A DNA stretch of 64,000 bases, taken from the NCBI RefSeq assembly GCF_002964975.1, contig NZ_PSZM01000046.1, positions 124,001-188,000 of the forward strand. Direction: 5' to 3'. The notes below the pieces were generated by a model. The model ran no database searches and had not been told where the DNA came from. It worked only from the letters and a program-made list of their open reading frames with translations. Positions 63,978 through 64,000 of this stretch are shown here, piece after piece (position 1 is the first letter of the stretch; each line of letters opens with the position of its first letter). The DNA is from Apibacter adventoris. GTDB taxonomy: Bacteria; Bacteroidota; Bacteroidia; Flavobacteriales; Weeksellaceae. Both the position numbers and the translations under genes were made by a program.

Positions 63978-64000
63978 TTACCGGAGTTTTCTTTATAATT

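Noticed and set aside
1-64000. tRNA or rRNA genes, insertion sequences, prophage
   Set aside because: I found no cloverleaf, rRNA segment, transposase or phage structural gene in any gap.

Overview
The window is AT-rich, densely packed DNA from a member of the Bacteroidota, most likely class Flavobacteriia (a Weeksellaceae-type, possibly host-associated genome; this last point is inference from the low GC and compact gene set). Supporting marks are a type IX secretion sorting domain on a secreted metalloprotease, promoters of the TAnnTTTG type, the ftsX-DUF3098-uppP order, the fused E1 alpha/beta dehydrogenase, and many short secreted proteins whose mature N-terminus starts with a QIGINT-like motif. 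No rRNA, tRNA, CRISPR array or insertion sequence was recognised.

Layout. 1-2754: start of an AddA/RecB-like helicase-nuclease running off the left edge. 2835-7271: three tandem secreted paralogues and an M43 metalloprotease. 7363-9728: cytochrome bd oxidase (cydAB). 9941-10503: a decayed lipoprotein gene and a YHS lipoprotein. 10560-19952: housekeeping genes (rsmA, ftsX, uppP, panB, pseudouridine synthase, yraN, trmN6) plus a sugar-kinase-like/RapZ-C-terminal gene pair. 19930-23951: NtrY-like kinase, a membrane protein and an ABC ATPase. 24050-32166: the accessory locus of most interest. 32335-38535: DUF58/MoxR/DUF4350/DUF4129/membrane/SpoIIM operon, with an RDD gene divergent. 39367-50750: housekeeping (Gfo/Idh oxidoreductase, DHFR, M1 aminopeptidase, DciA-like, recF, E1 dehydrogenase, ppc). 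51270-53387: two HAD phosphatases and an ecotin. 53851-61401: a CzcCBA-type metal efflux operon with its own two-component system. 61526-63816: a second M43 protease and a TPR-like protein.

The likely new system lies at 24050-32166, all on the minus strand. It combines small peptides sharing the leader motif VEELEKRYEM[GD]W with a 622-residue enzyme that fuses a class I isoprenoid-synthase domain (DDHD and DDVKD motifs) to a class II terpene-cyclase domain (DIDD motif and QW-type repeats). Next come a membrane M50 peptidase carrying an N-terminal PqqD-like peptide-binding domain, an ABC ATPase and a candidate permease. Two secreted carboxypeptidase-regulatory-like proteins and a small secreted protein sit among the peptides. 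I infer a peptide natural-product (RiPP) pathway with terpenoid chemistry, loosely analogous to the ComQ/ComX prenylated-tryptophan pheromone of Bacillus. The locus shows repeated duplication and decay: one intact 66-aa precursor, one intact 55-aa precursor, one frameshifted precursor, three copies of a promoter-bearing repeat, and fragments of the cyclase 5' end and of the small secreted gene.
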